Both the position numbers and the translations under genes were made by a program. From positions 1 through 64,000 of the forward strand of contig JAFOBG010000021.1 in NCBI GenBank assembly GCA_017381935.1: a DNA stretch of 64,000 nt. The letters are read 5' to 3'. Every line of letters begins with the position of its first letter. Positions within the stretch are counted from its first letter, which is position 1. The notes beneath the pieces were generated by a model. That model was not told the DNA's origin. It did no database searches and worked only from the letters and a program-made list of their open reading frames with translations. This stretch comes from Alistipes sp. (GTDB lineage: Bacteria; Bacteroidota; Bacteroidia; Bacteroidales; Rikenellaceae). Shown here piece after piece: positions 31,467-39,730 of the stretch.

Positions 31467-32681
31467 TTAGAAGATAACCACTACACGGTTCTGCTCCTTC
31501 TTGTTGAATGGAAGGTTGCTTGTGCCACCATTCTTCCACTCGATCTTAGATGCAGGTACGCCCTGAGCAATCAGATACTCGTAAACAAGACGAGCACGCT
31601 TCTCAGCAAGACGGAGGTTAGCCTTCTTACCACCGGTCTGAGGATCAGCAAAGCCCTCAATCTTGAATACCTTATCGCTATCAGAGTTCTTAATCTGCTC
31701 TGCAAGTAAGTTAAGACGAGTCTTGTTGTTCTCATTAAGTACGCCATAGCCGTACATGTAGAACAGAATCTCCTCGAACTTAGCTACAGAGATAGCCTCC
31801 TGTGCAGAAGCAGCCTGTGCATTTACGTTAGCGAGCTTAGCCTGAGCTGTACGCAGAGCAGCATCACGCTCAGCAGCCTGTGCAGCAGCAGCCTCAAGAG
31901 CCTTAGTCTGCTCAGCAGCAATCTTTACAAGACGCTCATTCTCAACCTTTGAAGTAGCAGCAGCCTTCTCAGCAGCCTCAAGACGTGCAAGAGTTGCCTT
32001 AGCCTCATCCTCAGTAGCACCTGAACGGAGGAATGTACGCTGGTTGAAGCGGTAAGTAAGACCTACATAAGCGTTAAGTGCGTTGAAACGAGAGTTCTTA
32101 ATCTTCTCTACAGGGTAGAGACGTGCACGAGTAAGCATGTAGTTAAGAGTGATGTCGATAGAGAGGAACTTGCAAACGTTGAGACGGTTCTGCAAACCAA
32201 CGTTGTAAGCGAACTCCATATTACGAATATTTGGATGGTTCAAGTTAGTTACAGCAAGACCGAAACCATTGAGCAATACTGCCTCATAGAAACGCTTCTC
32301 CTTGTAACCACCAATCCAGTTATTCAAGTTTACCATAAGGTCTGGGTGAGCAAAGATAAATCCTGCCTCAGTCTTTGCGCTGTTAGACTCTCTCAAGTAG
32401 CTGAACTGACCGCCCTCGATAGCGAAACGAGCACCAAATACAGGGTGCAACCACTTAGCACCAGCGACATAACCTGCCCAATTATTGTAGTTACCTGAAC
32501 CACTACCTGTCTTAAGTGTGAAGGTTGGACCGAAACCTGCCTGAACCTCCCAGTTATCCCAGAACTTGTTAGCGATAAAGCCCTTTACGTGTGGCTTATC
32601 ATTCTGTTCCTGAGCTGTAGCAACGCCTGCGGTTGCGACAAAAGCAGCCAATGCTGCAACAAAAACGAAGATTTTTTTCAT
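31467..32681 (-). CDS. OmpA-family outer membrane protein
   Basis: A 404-aa outer membrane protein. The ATG at 32681 begins the signal peptide MKKIFVFVAALAAFVATAGVATAQ. The N-terminal 210 residues form a beta-barrel-type domain (aromatic/Gly-rich strands such as WEVQAGFGPTFTLKTG, AGYVAGAKWLHPVFGARFAIEG). An Ala/Glu-rich coiled coil (about 215-285) links it to the C-terminal OmpA peptidoglycan-binding domain, with KIEGFADPQTGGKKANLRLAEKRARLVYEYL as the NxxLSxxRAxxVxxYL-type motif. It therefore anchors the outer membrane to the cell wall. Codon use is highly biased, as expected for an abundant porin. It has a perfect promoter pair and tandem terminators. Confidence 0.93.
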   Translation of the reverse strand: MKKIFVFVAALAAFVATAGVATAQEQNDKPHVKGFIANKFWDNWEVQAGFGPTFTLKTGSGSGNYNNWAGYVAGAKWLHPVFGARFAIEGGQFSYLRESNSAKTEAGFIFAHPDLMVNLNNWIGGYKEKRFYEAVLLNGFGLAVTNLNHPNIRNMEFAYNVGLQNRLNVCKFLSIDITLNYMLTRARLYPVEKIKNSRFNALNAYVGLTYRFNQRTFLRSGATEDEAKATLARLEAAEKAAATSKVENERLVKIAAEQTKALEAAAAQAAERDAALRTAQAKLANVNAQAASAQEAISVAKFEEILFYMYGYGVLNENNKTRLNLLAEQIKNSDSDKVFKIEGFADPQTGGKKANLRLAEKRARLVYEYLIAQGVPASKIEWKNGGTSNLPFNKKEQNRVVVIF

Positions 32682-32734
32682 ACGCGTTATAATTAACATT
32701 TAATTTATACAGTCTGACACATTAATACATAGTG

Positions 32735-32765
32735 CAAATATACTAATTTTATTTTTATCGACAAA
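32735..32765 (-). promoter_or_regulatory. Promoter of the OmpA-family gene
   Basis: -7 box TATATTTG (32735-32742) and -33 TTTG (32762-32765) spaced by 19 bp on the minus strand. Confidence 0.78.
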
Positions 32766-32852
32766 TATTTTGTATGGTTTTTCAGTAAAAACAGTATAAA
32801 AACAGGCCAAAAGTGTGAAAATATGCCAAACTGCAGGTCGTTAAATCCAAAA

Positions 32853-32882
32853 AGCCCTCTGAATTATTACACTCAGAGAGCC
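32853..32882 (-). terminator. Terminator of nrdJ
   Basis: A 10-bp stem (with two G-T pairs) ending in TTTTTGG on the minus strand, 24 bp after the stop at 32906. Confidence 0.8.
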
Positions 32883-32905
32883 CAAAAATCATTTCTAAAT
32901 TATCT

Positions 32906-35446
32906 CTAACCGCACTTTGAATAGCCACAAGACATACATGTCAGACAGCCGTTCTGATATGCCATATTCTCCTGACCACACTGAGGACACTTACCCTTTG
33001 AACGAGTACCATCCTCGATATACTGCTTAAGAGCACGCTTTACACCATTCTTCCAAGTGTTGATATTCTCATCGTCAAGGTGCAGACCATCAATGAGCGA
33101 TACAACCTTCTCGATAGGCATATTATAACGAAGAACACCTGAGATTAGCTTTGCATAGTTCCAGAAACTCTCGTTAAAGAGACGAGATACACCACCGATA
33201 GTATTTGTGTAACCATAGCGGTCTGTATATTGGAAGTCATAACGCTTTGTGCCGTCATCCTCACGAACCTTAATAATATTACCCTTTGTAATCTTTGGAG
33301 GGATATACATCGCATCATCCTCAATCTTACCGGTAAAAATCTCGTAAGGGTGGCCATCCTGCAGACCTACGAAGGCAATCCAATCCTCCTTACCGTTCTT
33401 AAAGCGTACCACATCGGTAGGCAAAGACTTTGGTCGGCGATTTACATCTGTAGGCTCCTCACACTTAGCATTTGTACTCTTCTTACTCTTCTTGTCAACA
33501 AGCACACCTGCACGGCAACCATCTCGATAGACTGTAACACCCTTACAGCCACACTCCCAAGCTGTACGATATACATCGGCAACAAGCTCCTCTGAGACAT
33601 TGTTTGGAAGGTTCACAGTTACAGATATAGAGTGGTCAACCCACTTCTGAATAGCTCCCTGCATACGTACCTTTGCCACCCAATCAATATCGTTTGCCGT
33701 TGCACGGTGATATGGAGAGGCTGCAACCCACTTGTCAAGCTCCTCATCAGAGATAGTCTGGAGACGAGATGTATCATAGCCGTTAATCTTGAGCCAATCA
33801 ACAAACTTATGGTGATATACATTGTACTCCTCAAATGCCTGGCCCTGCTCGTCAATAAATGTAGCCACCACATTCTTATCATTAGGGTTAATCTTACGAC
33901 GACGCTTATATACAGGACGGAAGACTGGCTCAATACCTGATGTTGTCTGAGACATGAGCGATGTAGTACCTGTAGGAGCGATAGTAAGCATTGCAATATT
34001 ACGACGACCATACTTCAGCATATCCTCATAGAGCTGAGGGTCAGCCTCACGCAGACGGGCAATCATCGGATTATTCTTCTCCTTCTCGGCATCGAAGATT
34101 GTAAATGCGCCACGGTCGCGTGCCATCATTACAGATGCACGATAAGCCTCAACAGCAAGGGTCTTATGTACCTCTACGGTAAACTTAAGCGCCTTCTCTG
34201 AGCCATATCTAAGACCCAAAGCAGCCAACATATCGCCCTCTGCAGTAATTCCAAGGCCTGTACGACGACCCTTAAGAGCCATATCCTGAATCTTATTCCA
34301 GAGGTTAATCTCCACCTGACGAACATCCAAATCCTCAGGGTCAGACTTAATCTTCTCAATAATAAGATTAACCTTCTCAAGCTCAAGGTCGATAATATCG
34401 TCCATAAGGTGCATTGCTTTGTGGACATGCTCCTTGAATAGGTCGAAATTAAATGTAGCATCCTTTGTAAACGGGTTCTCTACATAGCTATATAGGTTGA
34501 TTGCAAGCAGACGACAACTGTCATAAGGACAGAGTGGAATCTCGCCACAAGGGTTTGTAGAGACTGTTGTAAAGCCCTGGTCAGCATAGCAGTCAGGCAC
34601 TGACTCACGAATAATGGTATCCCAGAACAACACACCTGGCTCTGCAGACTTCCACGCATTGTGGATAATCTTACTCCACAACTGACGAGCGTCGATATTC
34701 TGAACATACTTAGGCTTGTCAGAAGCAATTGGGAACTGCTGAGTATATGTGCGGCCCTCAATTGCAGCACGCATAAACTCATCATCAATCTTAATAGATA
34801 CGTTTGCGCCTGTAACTTTGTTTGTATCGAGCTTAGCATCGATAAACTTCTCTGCATCAGGGTGCTTGATAGAGAGTGAAAGCATCAGCGCTCCACGACG
34901 ACCATCTTGAGCAACCTCTCGTGTAGAGTTTGAGTAACGCTCCATAAATGGAACAATACCGGTCGATGTGAGAGCCGAGTTAAGCACAGGGCTACCTGCA
35001 GGACGAATGTGAGACAAGTCATGTCCTACACCACCACGACGCTTCATAAGCTGAACCTGCTCCTCATCCATACGGAAGATTCCACCGTATGAGTCAGCCG
35101 GATTCTTATGACCGATTACAAAGCAATTTGACAGAGAGGCTACCTGGAAGTTGTTACCAATACCGGTCATAGGACCTCCCTGCGGAATAACATAACGGAA
35201 GTGGTCCAACAACTCAAAAATCTGAGCCTTTGTCAGCGGATTTGAGTACTTATTCTCAATTCGCTCTAACTCGGATGCAATACGCTCGTGCATCTGAGCA
35301 GGAGATGATTCGTAGATATTGCCAAATGAGTCTTTGAGCGCATATTTGCTCACCCATACTGTTGCAGCAAGCTCGTCCCCCGCAAAATACTCTTTTGCGA
35401 CAGCTACTGCATCGGCATACTCTACCTTTTTAGGTGTTTTATTCAT
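32906..35446 (-). CDS. nrdJ: Class II (B12-dependent) ribonucleotide reductase
   Basis: An 846-aa adenosylcobalamin-dependent ribonucleoside-diphosphate reductase, which makes deoxynucleotides with or without oxygen. Family blocks include LSNCFVIGHK (an active-site Cys), LMKRRGGVGHDLSHIRPAGSPV, NSTREVAQDGRRGALMLSLS, TTVSTNPCGEIPLCPYDSCRL (the thiyl-radical/active-site region NPCGE) and MLTIAPTGTTSLMSQTTSGIEPVF. The C-terminus is a zinc-ribbon-like tail with paired cysteines, CPQCGQ...CLTCMSCGYSKCG, which can re-reduce the active site. It is alone with its own promoter; no cobalamin riboswitch was seen in the roughly 80-nt leader. The length fits the long form of the family. Confidence 0.95.
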   Translation of the reverse strand: MNKTPKKVEYADAVAVAKEYFAGDELAATVWVSKYALKDSFGNIYESSPAQMHERIASELERIENKYSNPLTKAQIFELLDHFRYVIPQGGPMTGIGNNFQVASLSNCFVIGHKNPADSYGGIFRMDEEQVQLMKRRGGVGHDLSHIRPAGSPVLNSALTSTGIVPFMERYSNSTREVAQDGRRGALMLSLSIKHPDAEKFIDAKLDTNKVTGANVSIKIDDEFMRAAIEGRTYTQQFPIASDKPKYVQNIDARQLWSKIIHNAWKSAEPGVLFWDTIIRESVPDCYADQGFTTVSTNPCGEIPLCPYDSCRLLAINLYSYVENPFTKDATFNFDLFKEHVHKAMHLMDDIIDLELEKVNLIIEKIKSDPEDLDVRQVEINLWNKIQDMALKGRRTGLGITAEGDMLAALGLRYGSEKALKFTVEVHKTLAVEAYRASVMMARDRGAFTIFDAEKEKNNPMIARLREADPQLYEDMLKYGRRNIAMLTIAPTGTTSLMSQTTSGIEPVFRPVYKRRRKINPNDKNVVATFIDEQGQAFEEYNVYHHKFVDWLKINGYDTSRLQTISDEELDKWVAASPYHRATANDIDWVAKVRMQGAIQKWVDHSISVTVNLPNNVSEELVADVYRTAWECGCKGVTVYRDGCRAGVLVDKKSKKSTNAKCEEPTDVNRRPKSLPTDVVRFKNGKEDWIAFVGLQDGHPYEIFTGKIEDDAMYIPPKITKGNIIKVREDDGTKRYDFQYTDRYGYTNTIGGVSRLFNESFWNYAKLISGVLRYNMPIEKVVSLIDGLHLDDENINTWKNGVKRALKQYIEDGTRSKGKCPQCGQENMAYQNGCLTCMSCGYSKCG

Positions 35447-35533
35447 AAATATATAAGTTTTATTTATTTGTTTTCCTTCTTAGGCGAAAATAGCCCCTCG
35501 AAAGGGACTACTTAATTCTGATATTTTGTACCA

Positions 35534-35566
35534 CAAATATAGGGATATTTCCCTCTATTTCCCAAA
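35534..35566 (-). promoter_or_regulatory. Promoter of nrdJ
   Basis: -7 box TATATTTG (35534-35541) and TTTG (35563-35566), 21 bp apart, on the minus strand, about 88 bp before the ATG. Confidence 0.65.
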
Positions 35567-35644
35567 TTTTTACCGCTGTAATTTTTGACAAGTTATTAAC
35601 ACTTTCACAAAAGATGCGCTATACACATCTACAGGGCAGTTTTG

Positions 35645-36661
35645 CTATTGAAGATTTTTTGGAGTACGCATAGTAAGTTCTACTATCCGACGAACAATAG
35701 CAGCTCTTTGCTTATCGTTTACAAGATAGTATTGACGATTTGAACTCTTATCTTCTGTAAAGTCTGTAATAGATTTCTGGTCAACGGTAACATATCCACG
35801 CTTTGTCAACGACGCATAGCCCTTATGACCCTCAGCAGCAAACAGAACTGCAGTCGGATCCCACAGCGGACGGTTGTATGGCATTTGGGCGTAGTAGTGG
35901 AAAGCGACAACCAGAGGATGGTTATCTACATACTTAAATCCCTCATATACAGCCTGATAAGGATAAAGCACACTCTTACCGAGCACTACATCTGTAAACA
36001 ACATTGGCACAGGGCACTCTGCATAGAAGCGAACAGCTGCATAGTGGTCATTCCATACATTATACTCCTTTTTCTTCTCGTGGAAGTTACCCGCCATAAT
36101 GACAACCTTGTCCAATTTCTTTGCCAGAAGAGACTTACCATCAAGCTCTGAATACTCGTCTGCCTTTGAGTCAAGCATACGCACCAAATTGGTAGAGAAT
36201 CCAACCATAACAAGGGTTACGCTACCATCCTCCTCCTTGCTCAACAGCCTGCGAAGGAGCTTATATCCATCCTCTACAGCATCCCAATCTTTAATGGTAT
36301 GAGGGTAGTTATGTTGAGCCACAGTATAGTCTGCATAGTTGAGTTTTTTATCTATGCACACATACTTCTCATCAGGGTAGGTTTTTGCTATGCCGACTGG
36401 AATATTAGGATAACCATAAATTGTGTTCATAGCATCAATAAATTTGATACTTCCTATCTCTCGCTTGCTCGAAAGAATGCCAAGCAGATCAATAGTACCC
36501 TCATCTACATATTTATATAACATATCGAGAGCCACAACATCATCTACATCGTTACCCATATCGGTATCGAAGATAATCTTTACCGGCTCTTTAGCCTCAA
36601 CTTGCGCTACAGTCAAAAGTGCACCAAAGATTAGTGCGATAGTAATAAATACTCTTTTCAT
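35645..36661 (-). CDS. Secreted nucleoside hydrolase-like protein
   Basis: A 338-aa protein with a signal peptide (cut after VEA, near residue 23) followed by the inosine/uridine-preferring nucleoside hydrolase fold. The calcium- and substrate-binding signature FDTDMGNDVDD is at residues 31-41, and a second family block VTLVMVGFSTNLVRML follows. The C-terminal catalytic Asp would be that of RPLWDPTAVLF. Such enzymes split the N-glycosidic bond of nucleosides into base and ribose; the signal peptide places this one in the periplasm. Some secreted relatives may act on other ribosides, so the exact substrate is open. It has its own -7 box and is divergent from the radical SAM gene. Confidence 0.85.
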   Translation of the reverse strand: MKRVFITIALIFGALLTVAQVEAKEPVKIIFDTDMGNDVDDVVALDMLYKYVDEGTIDLLGILSSKREIGSIKFIDAMNTIYGYPNIPVGIAKTYPDEKYVCIDKKLNYADYTVAQHNYPHTIKDWDAVEDGYKLLRRLLSKEEDGSVTLVMVGFSTNLVRMLDSKADEYSELDGKSLLAKKLDKVVIMAGNFHEKKKEYNVWNDHYAAVRFYAECPVPMLFTDVVLGKSVLYPYQAVYEGFKYVDNHPLVVAFHYYAQMPYNRPLWDPTAVLFAAEGHKGYASLTKRGYVTVDQKSITDFTEDKSSNRQYYLVNDKQRAAIVRRIVELTMRTPKNLQ

Positions 36662-36684
36662 AGTTTTATAGGTTTGTTACTCTA

Positions 36685-36692
36685 CAAAGATA
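36685..36692 (-). promoter_or_regulatory. -7 promoter box of the nucleoside hydrolase gene
   Basis: TATCTTTG on the minus strand, 23 bp before the ATG at 36661. Confidence 0.55.
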
Positions 36693-36714
36693 CTATTTTT
36701 TCAAAAAAAATCAC

Positions 36715-36722
36715 TACATTTG
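36715..36722 (+). promoter_or_regulatory. -7 promoter box of the radical SAM gene
   Basis: TACATTTG, exact TAnnTTTG, 27 bp before the ATG at 36750 and close to the divergent promoter. Confidence 0.55.
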
Positions 36723-36749
36723 TGATTAATATTTTAAATACAATTTGAC

Positions 36750-37520
36750 ATGACTGCATTATATCCTCAAATAGTATATGGTCCTGTACGCTCTCGCCGC
36801 CTCGGTATCTCACTCGGAGTAAATCTGCTACCCCTTCAGGCAAAGTTATGCACATTCGACTGCATCTATTGTGAGTGTGGCTGGAATGACGACAACCGTG
36901 GCTCTCACCACTTCAACACTCTTGAGCAGGTAGAACACTCTCTTCGTACAGCCCTTGAGCAGATGGCTGCCCAAAAAGAACTACCGGATGTAATAACATT
37001 TGCAGGCAATGGAGAGCCCACAATGCACCCCGACTTTGAGGCTATTATAGAGAGTACGATAGCTCTTAGAGACGCTTTGGCTCCAAATGCCAAAATATCG
37101 GTCCTCAGCAACGCCACTCAACTGCATAGAGAGGATGTGGTTCGTGCATTGAGACGTGTTGATAATAATATCCTCAAGCTCGACTCAGCCTTTGACGCAA
37201 CAGCGGCCATACTCAACAAGCCTTGTTGCAAATACTCAGTTGCCACAATCATAGAGCAGTTATCTCAGTTTAATGGCCAGTTTATTCTGCAGACAATGTT
37301 CCTTAGTGGAGTGTACAACAACAAGCCGTTTGACAACACAACCGAGGAGGAGGTAGTGGCATGGCTCAAAGTTGTAGAGACGCTCCGTCCGCAATCTGTT
37401 ATGGTCTATTCTATAGCCCGTGATACCCCTTGCAAGACCCTTAAGAGGGTTGAGCGTGAGCAGTTAGAGGCTATTGCCAAAAGAGTCGAGGCATTAGGTG
37501 TTACCTGCACTGTAGCCTAA
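36750..37520 (+). CDS. Radical SAM protein (COG0731-like)
   Basis: A 256-aa cytoplasmic radical SAM protein. The [4Fe-4S] motif is CTFDCIYC (Cys34, Cys38, Cys41; CxxxCxxC). The early segment YGPVRSRRLGISLGVNLLP and the SAM-binding ITFAGNGEPTMHPDF block are characteristic of the COG0731 group, distant relatives of the tRNA wyosine-synthesis enzyme TYW1, widespread in Bacteroidetes and clostridia but without a settled reaction. There is no SPASM extension. It is followed after 52 bp by an NAD-binding protein gene; that spacer contains a run of nine G. Confidence 0.85.
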   Translation: MTALYPQIVYGPVRSRRLGISLGVNLLPLQAKLCTFDCIYCECGWNDDNRGSHHFNTLEQVEHSLRTALEQMAAQKELPDVITFAGNGEPTMHPDFEAIIESTIALRDALAPNAKISVLSNATQLHREDVVRALRRVDNNILKLDSAFDATAAILNKPCCKYSVATIIEQLSQFNGQFILQTMFLSGVYNNKPFDNTTEEEVVAWLKVVETLRPQSVMVYSIARDTPCKTLKRVEREQLEAIAKRVEALGVTCTVA

Positions 37521-37531
37521 GCAAAAAGGCA

Positions 37532-37540
37532 GGGGGGGGG
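37532..37540 (+). repeat. G9 homopolymer in an intergenic spacer
   Basis: Nine consecutive G residues lie 12 bp after the radical SAM stop and 32 bp before the ATG at 37573, next to a small GGTGG/CCACC stem. Such runs are prone to slippage and could alter promoter spacing or mRNA structure; they also cause sequencing errors. Confidence 0.6.
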
Positions 37541-37572
37541 TGGTAAAGTCCACCATTAAATAGTCAGTAAAT

Positions 37573-38205
37573 ATGAAGATTATACTTACAGGCGCAACAG
37601 GATTTGTAGGTGAAGGGGTACTACTTGCGTGTCTTGACAATCCGGAGGTCGAGAAGGTGCTTAGCGTAAGCCGTCGCCCCTGTGAAATCTCACACCCCAA
37701 GCTCGAAGAGTATATCGTGAATAACTTTATGACCTTACCTACGGCTGACACGAAGTTACAGGGCTATGATGCCTGTTTTTTCTGTGCGGGCAAGAGTAAT
37801 ATCGGCATGTCTAAAGAGGATTACTACCACCTCTCATACCAGATTACGATGCACTTCGCTGCGGCTATCGGCCCAAAGCCTGAGTTTGTGTTTATCTATG
37901 TCAGTGGTGCCGGGACAAGTGAAACATCTCGTCAGTTTTGGTCGCAAACAAAGGCTAAGACCGAGCGAGAACTACGAGAACTGCCTTTCAAGGCGGCATA
38001 CGGTTTTCGCCCTGCAGGAATGAAGCCTTACAAAGGTCAGAAGCGACTACAAGGCTGGGGTAAGTACCATTGGCTCTTTACCTGGGTACCAGGCTTTTCA
38101 AATACTATAGAGCAAGTGGCCAAAGCAATGATAAGTTGTGTCAAGTTTGGCTACACCAAGCCTATTGTCGGGGTAAAAGATATTAATAGGCTTTGTAAGG
38201 TATAA
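37573..38205 (+). CDS. NAD(P)-binding Rossmann protein, HTATIP2-like
   Basis: A 210-aa short NAD(P)-binding protein of the epimerase/dehydratase superfamily. The nucleotide-binding motif GATGFVGEGVL is at residues 7-17, and CFFCAGKSNIGMSKEDYYHLSYQ and SGAGTSETSRQFWSQTKAKTERELREL correspond to the strand-4 and active-site regions of the HTATIP2/YwnB-like group. Tyr of the classical YxxxK is not obvious (the usual position reads FWSQTKAK), so catalysis is uncertain and a sensor role is possible. It probably follows the radical SAM gene in one transcript. No substrate can be named. Confidence 0.75.
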   Translation: MKIILTGATGFVGEGVLLACLDNPEVEKVLSVSRRPCEISHPKLEEYIVNNFMTLPTADTKLQGYDACFFCAGKSNIGMSKEDYYHLSYQITMHFAAAIGPKPEFVFIYVSGAGTSETSRQFWSQTKAKTERELRELPFKAAYGFRPAGMKPYKGQKRLQGWGKYHWLFTWVPGFSNTIEQVAKAMISCVKFGYTKPIVGVKDINRLCKV

Positions 38206-38230
38206 GGGATAACTTTACCGTATTATCAAC

Positions 38231-38267
38231 GGTGGCGTATGTAGAGATTGTTCCCACATACGCCACC
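38231..38267. terminator. 12-bp inverted repeat between convergent genes
   Basis: GGTGGCGTATGT (38231-38242) and its exact complement (38256-38267) lie between the convergent stops at 38205 and 38298. No strong T tract follows on either strand, so it may be a weak bidirectional terminator or another kind of site. Confidence 0.45.
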
Positions 38268-38297
38268 ATAATTATTCACATTGTATCTATTCAAGCT

Positions 38298-39599
38298 CTA
38301 CAGCAGAAAGTATTGCACCGAGATATATACAGGCAGCAGTATTATCACAGCCCAACCGACATATGCAAAGAATGACGGCATTTTGACACCCTCCTTCTCG
38401 GCAATAGACTTGACCATAAAGTTCGGACCGTTGCCGATATATGTCATAGAGCCGAAAAAGACTGCGCCCATTGCGATTGCTTTAAGTATATTCTCCGAAA
38501 CGCCTGCCACAAGTGTTCCGCCCTCAGATATACCTTGAGCTACGGTATGAAAGGCTACGGCTGTAGGAGCATTATCGAGGAATGAAGAGAGCGCACCTGC
38601 AACATAGTAGAACTGCCAAGGCTCCGATATACCCAGGCTCTGAGCATTCTGATTAAGGAATATCAGGGCAGGGGTCATGGTAACGAATATACCTATAAAT
38701 ATAATAGCCACCTCGGCTATAGGCTCCCAGGTAAAGTGGTTATCAACTCTAATCTTGCGCTTAGTGATTTTTAGCGAGAGTAGGATTATAGCAACCAGAA
38801 CAATCTCTCTAAGGAACTTCATATATATAGGCGCATCTGGCGCTGCCATTGCAGGGATGGTTGACGGATTTATCATCGCTACGCTCAAAACAATTCCAAT
38901 AAGTAGGATAAAGTTCTTTGCGCCACGCACATTTATAGAGAATCCACTCTCATCATCATAGTGATAGCTCGGACGCACTCCAATATACTCACGACGATGG
39001 TAAATATATGAATCCACAATAAAGTATCCTAAGAGCAATATTGCACCCACAGCAACCCACTGAGGGTACATATCCATAAACCAACTAAATGGGGCACCAC
39101 GCAGATAGAGCAAAAACAATGGTGGATCTCCAAGAGGTGTAAGAATACCACCACAGTTAGCCACAAGGGCGATAAAGATAAAGATAGTGTGGGCCTTGAA
39201 ATTTCTATCTCTATTCATCTCCAATAGCGGGCGGATGAGCAACATAGCAGCTCCCGTAGTTCCGACAAATGAGGCTATGCAGTATCCCACGAAGAGCATT
39301 GTTGTATTTACGGTCGGCGTAGCCACGGAGTTACACGTAAGTCTAATGCCGCCCGTAACTACAAACAAAGCGCACAGCAATATAATGAATGGGATATAAT
39401 CATAGAGCATCTGATGCATAAGCTCATGCCCCAGATCATATACAAAAAGTATAACCGATGTCGGTAGTGCAAGACAGATGACATAGAATAGTTTGTTGCT
39501 ATTACTTTCCCACCATTTATTTGCCACCAATGGGGCCACGGCGATAGTGAGCAACATTATCACAAATGGTATAAGCAACCACGGAGCGATACTTTGCAT
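38298..39599 (-). CDS. NhaD-like sodium/proton antiporter
   Basis: A 433-aa polytopic membrane protein with about 11-12 hydrophobic segments, of the NhaD / ion-transporter superfamily. Conserved parts are TGGIRLTCNSVATPTVNTTMLFVGYCIASFVGTTGAAMLLIRPLL and LVANCGGILTPLGDPPLFLLYLRGAPF, the latter the CGG..TP.GDPP motif of the family, and ALSSFLDNAPTAVAFH near the end. It exports Na+ in exchange for protons. It has its own -7 box and is convergent with the Rossmann protein gene. Confidence 0.85.
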   Translation of the reverse strand: MQSIAPWLLIPFVIMLLTIAVAPLVANKWWESNSNKLFYVICLALPTSVILFVYDLGHELMHQMLYDYIPFIILLCALFVVTGGIRLTCNSVATPTVNTTMLFVGYCIASFVGTTGAAMLLIRPLLEMNRDRNFKAHTIFIFIALVANCGGILTPLGDPPLFLLYLRGAPFSWFMDMYPQWVAVGAILLLGYFIVDSYIYHRREYIGVRPSYHYDDESGFSINVRGAKNFILLIGIVLSVAMINPSTIPAMAAPDAPIYMKFLREIVLVAIILLSLKITKRKIRVDNHFTWEPIAEVAIIFIGIFVTMTPALIFLNQNAQSLGISEPWQFYYVAGALSSFLDNAPTAVAFHTVAQGISEGGTLVAGVSENILKAIAMGAVFFGSMTYIGNGPNFMVKSIAEKEGVKMPSFFAYVGWAVIILLPVYISVQYFLL

Positions 39600-39634
39600 T
39601 TTAACAGTTCTATTTAAATTCTCAAAAACCTGTG

Positions 39635-39642
39635 CAAAGGTA
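39635..39642 (-). promoter_or_regulatory. -7 promoter box of the antiporter gene
   Basis: TACCTTTG on the minus strand, 35 bp before the ATG at 39599. Confidence 0.5.
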
Positions 39643-39730
39643 ACACCAAAACCGTCTCGTTGTTCTCAAAAACAAGACTTTTTTGCCTATAAATATACTA
39701 TATGTCGCTTTCTACGTCGTTTTCTACACT

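Noticed and set aside
35447..35533. A cobalamin riboswitch before the B12-dependent nrdJ
   Set aside because: The leader is only about 80 nt and shows one short stem; it is too small and lacks the B12-box-like core.
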